Shown: positions 43,617-55,960 of the stretch, piece after piece | Position numbering within the stretch: the stretch's first letter is position 1 | Layout: each line of letters starts with the position of its first letter | DNA from: Adiantum capillus-veneris | Lineage: Eukaryota > Streptophyta > Polypodiopsida > Polypodiales > Pteridaceae | Assembly (NCBI GenBank): GCA_014529385.2 | Contig: CM043958.1 | Location: forward strand, 126,932,817-126,996,816 | DNA: 64,000 bases | Direction: 5' to 3' | Program-made: the position numbers and the translations under genes | Notes under the pieces: generated by a model | Database searches by the model: none | What the model was told of the DNA's origin: nothing | The model's input: only the letters and a program-made list of their open reading frames with translations

Positions 43617-45056
43617 TTACCCTTCCCCAAGCATAGGAAAGAGGTGATCCTTTGCAATGAGCATCCTCATTTGGAGTTTCAATAGTGGAAGCTCTAGGAG
43701 TTTCATTGCAGGCATTTCTCTTGGGACAAGAACTTTAGCCATGTCCTTGCTCTCCACAATTAAAACATTTGTGGTTCTTGCGAAAAGCTTCAAGCTCTCA
43801 GAAGAGAGTTTATTTTTACCTTTGTAAACTCCCTTCTCCTTGGACCGATTGTTGTTGTTGTTGTTGTTGGAATTGCCTTGGGAAGAATATTGGGCATTGC
43901 TTTTCCCCTTTGCATCACTTTTGTCTTTGCTTTCCATGGGATTGTCATTCCTTCTAGCCCCTTGTTGGAAATTGATGCGCAAAGCAACCATAGTGTGGTG
44001 GAATACTTTGGTGATAGAACTAGGCCGTTGGGAGTTGACATACTCGGCCATCTCTTCAAGTAATCCCGCATAGAATTGTTGCTTTTGCTCGACAAAGTCT
44101 ACATTTTGAAAGAAAGTAGCCTTGAGATGTAAATCCCAAAACTTGTCCACATATTTGTGGATAGACTCATGGGAGAGAAGCTTCAAACTCCACCATTCGG
44201 TAAGCACTTTTTCCTTTGCATCGCTTGAAAGGAATTGCTTCATGATGGAAACTTGTAGAGTTTCCATGTCTTCGAGGCTTCGTTGTTGCCACGAAGGCTA
44301 GCCCACCATTGATGAAGCAGACTTCTAGAAGTGCATAGCTACATGGTGTAGCTTGGAGGTCTCCGTGAAGCCCTCGTTTCCAAAGGCCGCATCAAATTGC
44401 TGGATGAAAGCCAATACTTTGTTGGTGGCAACAAAGGTGCCATCATAGGTGAGAAAAGAGATACTCTTTCCTCTCTCTTTGAACTTCTTGAGCTTTTGTG
44501 ACCTTCGCCATGCATGGTAAGATTTGCGATGTCCTACCCTCTTATATTCTCTAGGAGAATAGCTATTGCTTTCATCGGAAGAGGAGGAAGGTGAAGAAGA
44601 AGGAGAAGAGGGTGACCTCTTTCTTGCCCTTTTCTTCCTTTGTTTCGTCTCTTCCCTTTTGGAGTGACGAGGAGAAAGACTATGGGTTAACCGTTTCCTC
44701 TTGGGAGGAGTTGGCAATCGTCTAGACCGCCGTCTTCATGGAGCCACATCTTCAGAGGAACTTAGGGATTCACTTCTTTCTCGTTCTTTGGATTCCTCCT
44801 CTCTTATGGAAGAGAGTCTTGTTTTGGGGGTCTCATCAAGAGGCCTTCTAAGCTCTCTCTCCTCTTGGAGAGGAAGGGAAATCCCATAAGTACGAAGTTG
44901 TTGAGTAACTTTGGCTTGCAAAGCAGGGTTTCCCATAGCTTGTTGCAACCTAGTAACAAGATAATTGACAAACATAGGGGCATCATCATTAGCACCTTCA
45001 TGTGCAAAATCAAAGTTGTCAATGTTCATTCTACTCTTTTGGTTATTGTCAGCCAT
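43617..45056 (-). pseudogene. Gypsy gag
   Basis: ATG at 45056: 'MADNNQKSRMNIDNFDFAHE', 'VNYLVTRLQQAMGNPALQAK', an Arg/Ser/Pro-rich stretch (about 44600-44770), and the gypsy gag domain 'FLTYDGTFVATNKVLAFIQQ', 'EGFTETSKLHHVAMHF', 'LLSHESIHKYVDKFWDLHL' (43950-44450). Stops occur near 44737 and 44324 and a frameshift near 43830 puts the knuckle out of frame. About 30 bp at about 44290-44310 is scrambled relative to the sibling ('QWWASLRGN'). Confidence 0.85.
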
Positions 45057-45463
45057 GTTAATTAAACTTATGTATAGATTACTTTGTGCTTTGGTACCCT
45101 CAAAAATCTTAGTCGCTACTCCTCTTTACCTTTGAAAATCAGTTCTCAAGCAGCCACACCCATGGTTTAGACATTGTTGATTGCAAAGACTAGTGGAGAG
45201 GGTCTAACATTGCTTCGTTGATTATGGTTCATGTTGAGCTTGCTCGTAGCTCAATAATGGTTCAGCCAAAGGCAAGCCCCGAGAGGCTCCATTATTAAGA
45301 CTATAGTTTCCAACAGTGTACCTCGAACTAAGTCCTTCTCAACTAAGATAATAGATCCCTGTCCCACTTACCCTATTGCAATAAACATGCCCAACCTTTC
45401 ATGGACAACTTAAGGACCTCTCTTCTTAAGTAAGAAAAGAGAAACCCATAGCCCTGATACCAA

Positions 45464-46148
45464 TGTAATGGAGATGGCCTATGAACTTTGAGAATAGTGG
45501 AATTAGAAAATTAGAGAGAGCATCTTTGTGAGACTACTTTGAGAACATAGAGGGTGAACTTATGTAGCGGTAGCAACTTAACCATAATACTTGATTAACT
45601 TGGCATGAACAATACTTTTGCAAGAGAGAGAGTTTAGAGAACTTGCCAACAATTGAGGACCGGATTTATGTGGAGCCTTTCCTCCCTCCAATAGGATTTT
45701 GTATTACAGATTCTCCCATCAAGAGAGACTTGGTACAATACAATCTTTGTGTTCCTTGTGACCTAGGTGATGCAATGAAGATGGAAAGCTTCATGCATCA
45801 CGAGCATAAGTACATAGACTTTGTAAAAAGAATTAACTATCCCTAGCCTCAGTCCCAAGGCCTCAAACACCTTCAAAGGTGGAGAGAGCTAGCGGGGAAT
45901 GAGGGTAGGGAAGAGGAAGAAGAAACATTCATAGGAGAAAGAAATAGTTTCTCACTTATCATCGCTCTTCTTGCTTAGCATACATAATTCCATAGTAATG
46001 AAGATAGAAAAGATGGAAATCTTAAGCATTGGAGCATGGCTCTTGGTTGGATTTGCATTCCATAGCCAAGAGTGTTGGTGTAGGCTCTAAATTTCTCTAC
46101 AATCTTGGAGAAGGAGATGGAGCTCCTGCACTTTGCAACTCACACAAT

Positions 46149-46215
<67 letters not shown>

Positions 46216-47005
46216 AATGTATACCCCCCAAGTTAGCCCCCTCCTTGCTTTGGTCAACCCCCTCTTCTAGCACTAGCTGGCACTTGATTGGACCTCCTCA
46301 AGCCTGGCCAATCACATGCTTAGTGCATATCAAGCAACAAGGGTAGCCTTGGGACAAGTGTCCCCCTTTCCCTTTTGAGAGAGAGGACTTGATAAATGCA
46401 CACACAATTAATTAAATTAACTAAATTATTATTGGACCCCTTAGGAGGCCAACCAATAGGCTTTAGGCACACTATGAGGGCAACATGAAGAGGAGCTTGA
46501 CAAGTGTCCTATTTGCATTCTTTGTACCAAGCTTGCCTTGTGTGAGGGTGTGTGTGTTCTATCTCTAGCTCCTACAATGAGGGCTCGCCCCCCTTGAGTA
46601 GGGATCATGTTGACTTTGTGGAACACCTCAAGCCCCTAAAGCACCTTAGTCATGGAGCACCTTAGCACCTTAGTCATTAAGCACCTCAAGCTTGGGCCGG
46701 GTTCCCACCTCGTTCCCACCTCAAGCACAGCCCTAGCTTGCCTAAGGTCAACAAAGGACTTTTAATAGTAACCATTGGAGGTCTTGAATGAAGCTAACCC
46801 TAAGGTCTTTAAGCCCCATTAGCTAGCCTTGCTCTTTGAAAGATCATCTCTCATTTGGACACTTTACCATTGGCCTCGTGTTTATATAGAGCCGTAAGCA
46901 CATGTCTATATTCTAACCCTTGTTCCTGTCTATTCTCCAAGATTAAATGATCAATTTAATATGAGAAAATCATTTGGGTTGGTTAGATATTTAGATTTTA
47001 TAACA
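45464..47005 (-). repeat. 5' LTR of the minus-strand gypsy (1542 bp)
   Basis: Starts tgtaatggagatggcc and ends attttataaca on the plus strand. Contains the longest (GT)n of the family, 63 bases at 46151-46213. Confidence 0.88.
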
Positions 47006-47234
47006 TGCCACATTAATACTTTATGTTTGAAAGACATCAATGAGTGTCATACCTGTTGCAATTTTATGTTCCACCATTCCTTGGTTCGTGGTAAGGGCCA
47101 CATTCTCAAGAATTTTATTCCAATCTCTGTGTTAGGCAATAAAATTGCTAAAAAATCTTAGTAGGTGACTTCCACAAATGTGCGAATGTGCTTGTTAATT
47201 CCCAATCCCTATACCGATCACTGACATTGAGAGA
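47006..47234 (-). pseudogene. LINE remnant, middle segment
   Basis: Lies between the two gypsy elements. Its left end joins the LINE piece at 40269 in frame ('W-VITGALPLG', with the W codon TGG spanning the duplicated target). Minus-strand text includes 'ILENVALTTNQGMVEHKIAT', with frame changes. No other identity is likely for this short segment. Confidence 0.5.
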
Positions 47235-47239
47235 ACAAG

Positions 47240-48828
47240 TGTCATAAAATCTAATATCTAACCAACCCAAATGATTTTCTCATATTAAATTGATCACTTA
47301 ATGTGGGAGAATGAACGGGAACAAGTGTTAAGATATAGATATGTGCTTATAAATCTATCTCAACACGGGGCCAATGGTAAAGGGGCCCAAATGAGAGATG
47401 GTCTATCAAAGAGCAAGGCTAACCAATGGAGCATAAGACCTTAGGGTTAGCTTCATTGAAGACCTCCAATAATGTGTGTAAAAGTCATTTGACCTTAGGT
47501 AAGCTAGGTCCGAGCTTGAGGTGGGAACCCGGCCCAAGCTCGAGGTGCTTGTCGTGCTTGAGGTGCTTGAGGTACTTGACCTATTGCATGATTAAGGTGC
47601 TTGAGGTGCTTGACCTGCTGCATGATTAAGGTGCTTGAGGTGCTTTGACATGCTTGCCTGAGATGCTTGTGGGAACACCCCTAGTCCAAGTGCTTAGTCA
47701 TGCTTGATGACTAAGGTGCTTGAGCACCAAAGGTTAAAAAGATCTCTACAAAGAGGGGGGCGAGCCCTTTTCTTAGGGGCTAGAGAGAGAACACACACAC
47801 ACACTCTCAAGGAAATCCCAAGCTGAAAGAGGCAACAGGGACACATGTCAAGCCCCTACCCATGTTACCTCCATGAGGTGCTTGAACTCTATTGGCTAGG
47901 ATTAAAAGGGGTCCAATGATAATTTACAACAATTATCTAATTGTTTTTGCATTTATCAAGTCCTCTCTCTCAAAGGGGAAAGGGGGACACTTGTCCCAAG
48001 ACTACACCTATTGCTAGAAATGGCCCAAGCTTGTGATTGGCTAGGCTTGGCATGAGCCAATGAGCTTCAATGATGAGCTAGAAGAGGGGGTCGACCTAGC
48101 AAGGAGGGGGGTTGCTTGCAAGATATACTCACCCACACACACTCACAAACACTCTCATTGTATGCTATGCAAAGTGCAAGAGCTCCCTCTCCTTCTCCAA
48201 GCAAGTAGAGGTTGAGAGCCTACACCAACACTCTTGGCTATGGAGTGCAAATCCAACCAAGAGCCATGCTTCAATGCTTAAGCTTGCCATCTCCTTCTTC
48301 TTCATTACTATGCTATTATGTATGCTAGCAACAAGAGTTATGATAAGTGAGGAACTAGTTCTTTCTCCTATGAAATGTTTCTTCTTCCTCTTTCCTACCC
48401 TCATTCCCTGCTAGCTCTCTCCACCTTCGAAGGTGTTTGAGGTCTTGGGACTGAGGCTTGGGATAGTTAAAGCTTTCTTCAAGTTTATGTTATGTTTGTG
48501 ATGCATGAAGCTTTCCATATTCATTGCATCACCTAGGTCACAAGGAACACAAAGACTGTATTGTAGCAAGTCTCTCTTAATGGGAGAAATCATAATACAA
48601 ATGCCTATTGGAGGGGGGACCGGCTCCACATAAATCCGGTCCTCAACTGTTGTCATGTTCTCTAAATTCTCTCTCTTGCAAAAGTATTGTTCAGGCCAAG
48701 TTAACTAATTGCTATGATTATGTTGCTATCTTCAATTATGTTCACCCACTATGCTCACAAAGTCATTTCTCAAAAGTACTCTCATTAATTTCCGCTACTC
48801 TCAAATTAAATAGGCCAATTTCATTACA
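47240..48828 (+). repeat. 5' LTR of the plus-strand gypsy (1589 bp)
   Basis: Contains tandem variants of gaggtgcttgaggtgcttga (about 47515-47660) and a (CA)n of about 12 bases near 47792-47803. Frames seen in it are LTR sequence, not genes. Confidence 0.95.
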
Positions 48829-48829
48829 T

Positions 48830-48842
48830 TGGTATCAGAGCA
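48830..48842 (+). other. Primer-binding site (initiator Met tRNA)
   Basis: TGGTATCAGAGCA, one base after the LTR end; canonical for plant gypsy and copia elements. Confidence 0.95.
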
Positions 48843-49229
48843 TTTGGTTTGTCTTTTCTTGCTTAAGAAGAGAGGTCCTTAAGTAGCCTATAAATGGTTG
48901 ATGTTGTTAATTATATTAGGGTAAGTTGAAGTGGGATCTATTATCGGTTTTGTTGAGGGATGGTGCACACCTCGGGAGCTTTGGACTTAGTAATGGAGTC
49001 TTTTTAGACTTGCCTACGGCTTTACCATTATTGAGCCATAAGAAGTCCGAAAGGAGCTAGCCCTCGGCAACTGTGCTATGTTAGACCTACTCCTCTACTC
49101 TCTATAATTAACCACTTCGAGCCGTGGGTGTAGATACTTAAGAGCCGATTTTCAAAGGCTAAGAGGAGTGGCAACTAAGGTTTTGCATTGCCAAAACATA
49201 CACTAAGTACATACATAAATTTTGTTAAC

Positions 49230-50208
49230 ATGGCTGACAATAATCAAGAGAGTAGAATGAACATTGATAGCTTTGATTTTGCACATGAAGGTGCTAATGA
49301 TCATGCTCCCATGTTTGTGAATTATCTCGTTACTAGGTTGCAGCAAGCTATGGGCAACCCTGCTTTGCAAGCCGAAGTTACTCAACAACTTCGTGCTTAT
49401 GGAATTTCCCTTCCTCTCCAAGAGGAGAGAGAGCTTAGGAGGCCTCTTGAAGAGACCCCCAAAAGAAGACTCTCTCCCATTCGAGAGGAGGAATCCAAAG
49501 AGCAAGAAAGCAATGAAATTTTAAGTTCCTCTAAAGATGTAGCTCCACGAAGACAGCGGTCTAGACGATCGCCCACTCCTCCCAAGAGGAAAAGATCAAC
49601 ACATAGTCCTTCTCCTCATTACTCTGAAAGGCAAGAGAGGAAACAAAGGAAGAAAAGGGCTAGGAAGAGGTCACCCCCTTCTCCTTCTTCTTCACCTTCC
49701 TGCTCTTCCGACGAAAGTTATGGCTATTCTCCTAGAGAATACAAAAGGGGAGGAAATCGCAAATCATTTCCTGCATGGCGAAGGTCACAAAAGCTAAAGA
49801 AGTTCAAGGAGGGAGGAAAGAGTATCTCTTTTCTCACGTATGATGGCACCTTTGGTGCTACCGACAAAGTGTTGGCCTTCATCCAGCAATTTGATGCGGC
49901 CTTTGGAGATGAGGGCTTCACAGAGTCCTCCAAGCTACGCCATGTAGCTATGCACTTCCAAAAATCAGCTCGTCAATGGTGGGCTAGCCTTCGTGGTAAT
50001 GGTGAAGCCCCAAAGACATGGAAAACTCTACGAGTTTCCATCATGAAGCAATTCCTTGCAAGCGATGCAAAGGACAAAGTGCTTACCGAATGGCGCAGCT
50101 TGAAGCTCCTCTCCCATGAGTCTATCCACAAATATGTAGACAAGTTTTGGGATTTACATCTCAAGGCTACTATCTTTCAAAAGATAGACTTTGCCGAGCA
50201 AAGGTAGC
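49230..50208 (+). pseudogene. Gypsy gag, first part, ends at a TAG
   Basis: ATG at 49230: 'MADNNQESRMNIDSFDFAHE', then a highly basic Arg/Ser/Pro region (residues about 80-190, 'RRQRSRRSPTPPKRKRSTHS') and the gypsy gag domain ('FLTYDGTFGATDKVLAFIQQ', 'MHFQKSARQWWASLRGNGEA', 'LLSHESIHKYVDKFWDLHLK'). TAG at 50206-50208 interrupts it where the sibling at 43617 has a Gln codon, so it looks like CAG to TAG decay. 326 codons are open. Confidence 0.9.
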
Positions 50209-51300
50209 AATTCTGTGCGGGATTACCTGAAGAGATGGCCGAATACATCAACTCTCAACGGCGTGGTACTATTAGCGAAGTAATCCATCGCACCATGGTT
50301 GCTTCATGCATCAATTTTCATCAAGGGGCTAGACGTAATGTCAAGCCCATGGAAAACAAAGACAAAAATGATGCAAAGGGGAAAACCAATGTTCAAAATA
50401 CTTCCCAAGTCAATTCCAACAACAACAAAAATCGGTCCAAGGAGAAGGGAGTTTACAAAGGTAAAAACAAACTCTCTCCTGAAGAGCTTGAAGCTTTTCG
50501 CAATGACCATAAGTGTTTCAAGTGTGGGGAGCAAGGACATGGCTATCGTTCTTGCCCCAAGAAGAATACTCGCAATGAGACTCCTAGGGCTTCCACCATC
50601 AAAGCTCCAAAAGAGGATGTTCATTGCAAAGGATCATCACTTTCCTATGCCTGGGGAAAGGTAAGAGAGCATGATGCCTTCATCTTGTTTGACCCTGGCT
50701 CTACTCTCAACTTCATATCAACGGAGTTGGCCACCAAGTTGGGCATTCAAGCATTTGAGATGGGAGATATAGTAGTGGTTGATGCAGCTTTCAAGGGACA
50801 ACAAGCCTCCGTTACTCCCTTGATTGGGAAGTTGAGGCTTCATGTCCAAAGCTATGTCGACAAAGAAGACTTCTTCATCTCTCCTCTCCAACATGAGGAT
50901 GTTATCCTAGGGGCACCATGGTTTGATCGCATGGCTGCCAACATGAAGTTCCCTAAAAGGAGAATCTACTTCACCTACAGGGGAAATAACATGTATATAG
51001 ATGCTAGTGAGCGTGGTCACACTATTCCACTTGTAAATCCTCTTGCTTTTGATAAGTCGATGAAGAGCTCAGTTTTTGCGTACATGATTTTTGTCAAAGA
51101 GTCTCTAAAAGATACTAATGTTTCATCAAATGTAAATGGTAGGAATCAAGAAGAGTTAGACTTGTCTAATTTTCTAAAAGGATTCCAAGATGTGTTCATC
51201 GATGATATCCCTATGGACTTACCTCCAAAACGAGGGGATGATGACCATCGCATTGAGCTCCTTCCTGGAAGCTCACCACCTAACAAGCCTCCTTATTGAG
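50209..51300 (+). pseudogene. Gypsy gag C-terminus and protease
   Basis: Same frame as upstream. 'GLPEEMAEYINSQRRGTISE', an Asn/Lys-rich linker, CCHC knuckle 'CFKCGEQGHGYRSC' (about 50517-50558), then protease 'AFILFDPGSTLNFISTELA' (about 50670-50725), where the active-site triad reads DPG instead of DSG/DTG. 'LGAPWFDRMAANMKFPKRR' follows. The frame stops at TGA 51298-51300 just before the RT (CGA to TGA likely), after 'HRIELLPGSSPPNKPPY'. Confidence 0.9.
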
Positions 51301-52312
51301 TCTCACAAGCTCAACAAGAGGAGATCAAGAGGCAAGTACAAGAGATGGTAGACAAAGGGATGGTGAGGCCTAGTTCCTCTCCCTTTTGTTCTCCGGTCCT
51401 TTTAGTGCAAAAGAAAGATGGTACATACCGTATGTGTGTGGACTATTGAGCACTAAACCATATCACTATCAAAAACAGATTTCCCATACCTCGGTAGAAG
51501 ATCTATTTGATAAGCTACAAGGCTCTACCTACTTCAGTAGGATTGACCTTAAGAGTGGTTATCATCAAATAAGGATAGTGGATGAAGATATCTTAAAGAC
51601 CGCGTTTCGCACAATGTTTGGTCTTTATGAATATCTAGTCATGCCTTTTGGCTTGACTAATGCACCGGCTACGTTCAATCGTTTGATGGAGAAAATTTTT
51701 AGACCATACCGCAAATTCACTGGAGTGTTCTTTGATGATATCATCATCTACTCCAAGTCTTTGGAGGAACATAAGCAACATCTCCAACTGATTTTTCAAG
51801 CATTGAGGGAGAACAAGCTTTTTCTCAACCAAAAGAAAAGCGAATTCTTCCTTCAAGAGATTCAATACCTAGGTCATATTATCTCTCACGATGGTATCTG
51901 TATGGATCCATCAAAGTTAGAGGTAATAAAATCATGGCCTAACCCAAGAAATCTACATGAGCTAAGAAGCTTTATTGGTATGTGTGCATACTATAGACGC
52001 TTGATAGCAAAATTCTCTCAAGTAGCAGGACCACTACATGACTTAACTAAGAAGAACGTTAAGTTTGTGTGGACTGCTATGGAGCAAAATGCTTTTGAAA
52101 AGCTCAAAGAGAAGCTCACTTCCCAACCAGTCCTCGTGCTTCCGGATCTCTCAAAGCCATTTGAGGTCCAATGTGATGCTTGTGGTGATTGCCTTGGAGC
52201 AGTTTTGCTTCAAGAAGGGCATGCCATAGCATATGAGAGCCGAAGGCTCAATATTGATGAACGAGTCTTGGGCATTTATGAGAAAGAACTTTTAGCTATT
52301 CTACATGCCTAG
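51301..52312 (+). pseudogene. Gypsy RT and start of RNase H
   Basis: RT blocks: 'MVRPSSSPFCSPVLLVQKKD', 'YRMCVDY', then TGA (51447-51449). A one-base loss near 51493 shifts frame, and the main frame runs with 'YFSRIDLKSGYHQIRI' (motif A Asp), 'FGLYEYLVMPFGLTNAPATF', 'GVFFDDIIIYSKSLEEH' (motif C as FFDD), 'FFLQEIQYLGHIISHDGI', then RNase H 'FEVQCDACGDCLGAVLLQ' and 'GIYEKELLAILHA'. TAG at 52310-52312 (Trp codon in the family) ends it. Confidence 0.9.
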
Positions 52313-54005
52313 ACACATGGAAGCACTACCTATTGGGGACTCCATTTATCCTACGAACCGACCACCAAAGTCTCAAGTATTTCATGACGCAAACCAAGCT
52401 TTCCGACAAACAAATGAGGTGGGCAAAGTTTCTTTCACAATTTAATTTCCATATTGCTCACATAGCTGGTAAGCACAATCAAGTGGCTGATGCACTTTCA
52501 CGACGACCCAAAGTTAATGCGGTGTCTATAGCTACTCACAATGATCTATCCTCTATGATAGATGAGTATGCTACTGACCCTGACTTTAGGGACATAATGT
52601 CAGCCCTTGCTTTGGGGAAGAAAGAGGAACCATTCACCTTGCAGGATGGTTATCTTCTCCACGGCAATAGGCTATGTGTTACCCATTCCCTTCGTGAGAA
52701 ATTTATGTATGAATCCCATGCTCCTCCATATGCGGGGCATAGAGGTATTCAACCTACTCTCCAAGGAGTAGAGACGTACTTCTATTGGCCTACCATGAAA
52801 GTGGACATACAAGAGTATGTTTCAAAATGTGTAGTATGCCAAAAGACCAAGTATGATAGAGGGAAGCAACCTGGATTACTCCAGCCATTGCCTATTCCAA
52901 ATTCACAATGGGAGAGTATATCCATGGATTTCATCTTTGGATTACCCAAGTCTATCCATGGGAATAGAGAAATATGGACAATAGTTGATAGGTTTAGCAA
53001 GCAAGCACATTTTATTCCTGTCAAAAAGACTATTAAGGCACATCAAATGGCAACTCTCTTCATATCTCAGATTTTCAAGCACCATGGATTACCCACATCC
53101 ATCGTGTTCGATAGAGATCCTAGAATGACCAGTAATTTCTGGAAAGGTCTCTTTGAAAATCTAGGAACAAGATTGAATTTCTCTTCGGCCTATCACCCAC
53201 AAACGGATGGCCAAAGTGAGATAGCCAATCTTACGATACTCGATCTACTGAGGACTTATGTTACCAAAGTAGATCAACGCTCACAATGGGAAAAGTACTT
53301 ACCTCTTGTAGAGTATGCCTACAATAGTACTATACATACTTCTACGGGAAAAGCACCTTTTGAGATCATTGAGGGAAGACCAAAAAGTCCCTTGCTACTC
53401 AAAGTACATGGGAAGATCTTCGCCGTCGATGAGTATAGCCGTGACCTACAAGAATCTTTTCAAAAGATTAAGGAGGCTATATCCATCTCTCAACAAAGGC
53501 AAAAAGCTGCTGCTGATAAGCACAGAAGAGCCTTAATGTTCAAAGAAAACGATTGGGTCTTACTCAAGTTTCCTAAGGCTCGATTAAGGCAAACAACGGG
53601 CAAAAATCCTACGGGCCATCAAAAGTATTATGCTAAACTAGCAAAAAGATACTATGGTCCTTTCCAAATCTTGAAGCCCATCAATGAGACGGCTTATCAA
53701 CTCAAGTTGCCCAACCATTGGCTCATACACAATGCCTTTCATGTAAGCTTACTTAAGCCCTACAAAGGAGAGCCACCAACTGAACCAATTATTGAAGACC
53801 CTCTCGAAGTTGAAGACCAAGAAGAGGTGCTACAACCCGAAGCTGTCTTTCGGCGTGAAGACAAGGTACTACGACATGGTAAGATTATCCGATGGTATCT
53901 TATTAAGTTCAAAAATTATCCTTTTGAAGATGCTAGATGGATGCAAGGAATACAGATTAAGGATAGTATGAACCTTGTCAATGCTTACAATGCTACATTA
54001 GAGTA
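52313..54005 (+). pseudogene. Gypsy RNase H end, integrase and chromodomain
   Basis: A one-base deletion near 52318 ('catgg' for 'cattgg') shifts the frame again, after which 557 codons are open. 'GTPFILRTDHQSLKYFM' closes RNase H. The integrase HHCC zinc finger is 'HAPPYAGHRGIQPTLQGVET' through 'CVVCQKTK' (52715-52850). The catalytic triad is in 'SISMDFIFGLP', 'FDRDPRMTSNFWKGLF' and 'YHPQTDGQSEIANLTI'. The C-terminal GPY-like block 'KRYYGPFQILKPINETAYQL' and 'HGKIIRWYLIKFKNYPFEDA' (chromodomain-like) end at TAA 54003-54005. This portion alone looks undamaged. Confidence 0.92.
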
Positions 54006-54352
54006 AGCATATGTACAAATTTCTTTTAAATGACTCATGTTTTTGTCTTATAAGACTAGTTCTCTTTTTAATTGTGCACAAATTTAACTAGTATGCATGC
54101 TTAGAATCATGTTTATGATGACGACGTCTCTCAAACACCAAGTAGAATTTGTCACTCTACTTTGGGAGAATGAAATGGATTAAAGAGCAGACATGCTTGC
54201 GGCAGCTACGTCTCCCAAGCACCAAATGGATTAGTCATCCATCTTGGAAAGATGTCGTAGGGTAAAAAGGGATCCTCTACCCGCTAAGTAAAATTGACAA
54301 ATGACTAAGGCTTTATCTCTTCTACCTCATAGTCGAGGACGACTATGATTTC

Positions 54353-54362
54353 AAGAGAGAGG
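54353..54362 (+). other. Polypurine tract
   Basis: AAGAGAGAGG three bases before the 3' LTR; the complement occurs at the same place in the minus-strand siblings. Confidence 0.85.
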
Positions 54363-54365
54363 TAA

Positions 54366-55955
54366 TGTCATAAAATCTAATATCTAACCAACCCAAATGA
54401 TTTTCTCATATTAAATTGATCACTTAATGTGGGAGAATGAACGGGAACAAGTGTTAAGATATAGATATGTGCTTATAAATCTATCTCAACACGGGGCCAA
54501 TGGTAAAGGGGCCCAAATGAGAGATGGTCTATCAAAGAGCAAGGCTAACCAATGGAGCATAGGACCTTAGGGTTAGCTTCATGGAAGACCTCCAATAATG
54601 TGTGTAAAAGTCATTTGACCTTAGGTAAGCTAGGTCCGAGCTTGAGGTGGGAACCCGGCCCAAGCTCGAGGTGCTTGTCGTGCTTGAGGTGCTTGATTAA
54701 GGTGCTTGAGGTACTTGACCTATTGCATGATTAAGGTGCTTGAGGTGCTTGACCTGCCGCATGATTAAGGTGCTTGAGGTGCTTTGACATGCTTGCCTGA
54801 GATGCTTGTGGGAACACCCCTAGTCCAAGTGCTTAGTCATGCTTGATGACTAAGGTGCTTGAGCACCAAAGGTCAAAAAGATCTCTACAAAGAGGGGGGC
54901 GAGCCCTTTTCTTAGGGGCTAGAGAGAGAACACACACACACACACTCTCAAGGAAATCCCAAGCTGAAAGAGGCAACAGGGACACATGTCAAGCCTCTAC
55001 CCATGTTACCTCCATGAGGTGCTTGAACTCTATTGGCTAGGATTAAAAGGATTCCAATGATAATTTACAACAATTATCTAATTGTTTTTGCATTTATCAA
55101 GTCCCTCTCTCAAAGGGGAAAGGGGGACACTTGTCCCAAGACTACACCTATTGCTAGAAATGGCCCAAGCTTGTGATTGGCTAGGCTTGGCATGAGCCAA
55201 TGAGCTTCAATGATGAGCTAGAAGAGGGGGTCGACCTAGCAAGGAGGGGGGTTGCTTGCAAGATATACTCACCCACACACACTCACAAACACTCTCATTG
55301 TATGCTATGCAAAGTGCAAGAGCTCCCTCTCCTTCTCCAAGCAAGTAGAGGTTGAGAGCCTACACCAACACTCTTGGCTATGGAGTGCAAATCCAACCAA
55401 GAGCCATGCTTCAATGCTTAAGCTTGCCATCTCCTTCTTCTTCATTACTATGCTATTATGTATGCTAGCAACAAGAGTTATGATAAGTGAGGAACTAGTT
55501 CTTTCTCCTATGAAATGTTTCTTCTTCCTCTTTCTTACCCTCATTCCCTGCTAGCTCTCTCCACCTTCGAAGGTGTTTGAGGTCTTGGGATAGTTAAAGC
55601 TTTCTTCAAGTTTATGTTATGTTTGTGATGCATGAAGCTTTCCATATTCATTGCATCACCTAGGTCACAAGGAACACAAAGACTGTATTGTAGCAAGTCT
55701 CTCTTAATGGGAGAAATCATAATACAAATGCCTATTGGAGGGGGGACCGGCTCCACATAAATCCGGTCCTCAACTGTTGTCATGTTCTCTAAATTCTCTC
55801 TCTTGCAAAAGTATTGTTCAGGCCAAGTTAACTAATTGCTATGATTATGTTGCTATCTTCAATTATGTTCACCCACTATGCTCACAAAGTCATTTCTCAA
55901 AAGTACTCTCATTAATTTCCGCTACTCTCAAATTAAATAGGCCAATTCCATTACA
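54366..55955 (+). repeat. 3' LTR of the plus-strand gypsy (1590 bp)
   Basis: Near identical to the 5' LTR. Compensating small indels in the gcttgaggtgcttga repeats (about 54690) and near 55590 leave length almost equal. Confidence 0.95.
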
Positions 55956-55960
55956 ACAAG

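Larger units (their letters stand above)
40270..47005 (-). mobile_element. Gypsy element with large pol deletion
   Basis: LTRs at 40270-41764 (3') and 45464-47005 (5'), TG...CA ends. Flanks TACCA (40265-40269) and TGCCA (47006-47010) are a 5-bp duplication with one mismatch. The primer-binding site next to the 5' LTR has one change (TGGTATCAGGGC, 45463-45452). A polypurine tract, complement of ctctctcttgaaat, lies at about 41768-41781. Gag, protease and the first part of RT are present. The rest of RT, RNase H and most of integrase are removed by one deletion at about 42495. It is inserted in a LINE. Confidence 0.88.
47240..55955 (+). mobile_element. Complete Ty3/gypsy (chromovirus-like) element
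   Basis: LTRs 47240-48828 and 54366-55955 (TGTCATAAAATC... to ...ATTACA) are flanked by a perfect duplication ACAAG (47235-47239 and 55956-55960). Primer-binding site TGGTATCAGAGCA is at 48830-48842 and polypurine tract AAGAGAGAGG at 54353-54362. Gag, protease, RT, RNase H, integrase and a chromodomain-like tail follow in gypsy order. LTRs differ by roughly ten substitutions and a few small indels by eye (under 1%), so this is the youngest large insertion in the window. The polyprotein nevertheless has several lesions. Confidence 0.95.

Noticed and set aside
48112-48656. Frames of 79-100 codons repeated at 55252-55783
   Set aside because: Both lie inside the gypsy LTRs and recur because the LTRs are near identical; no domain and no conservation with the older LTR copies at codon level.
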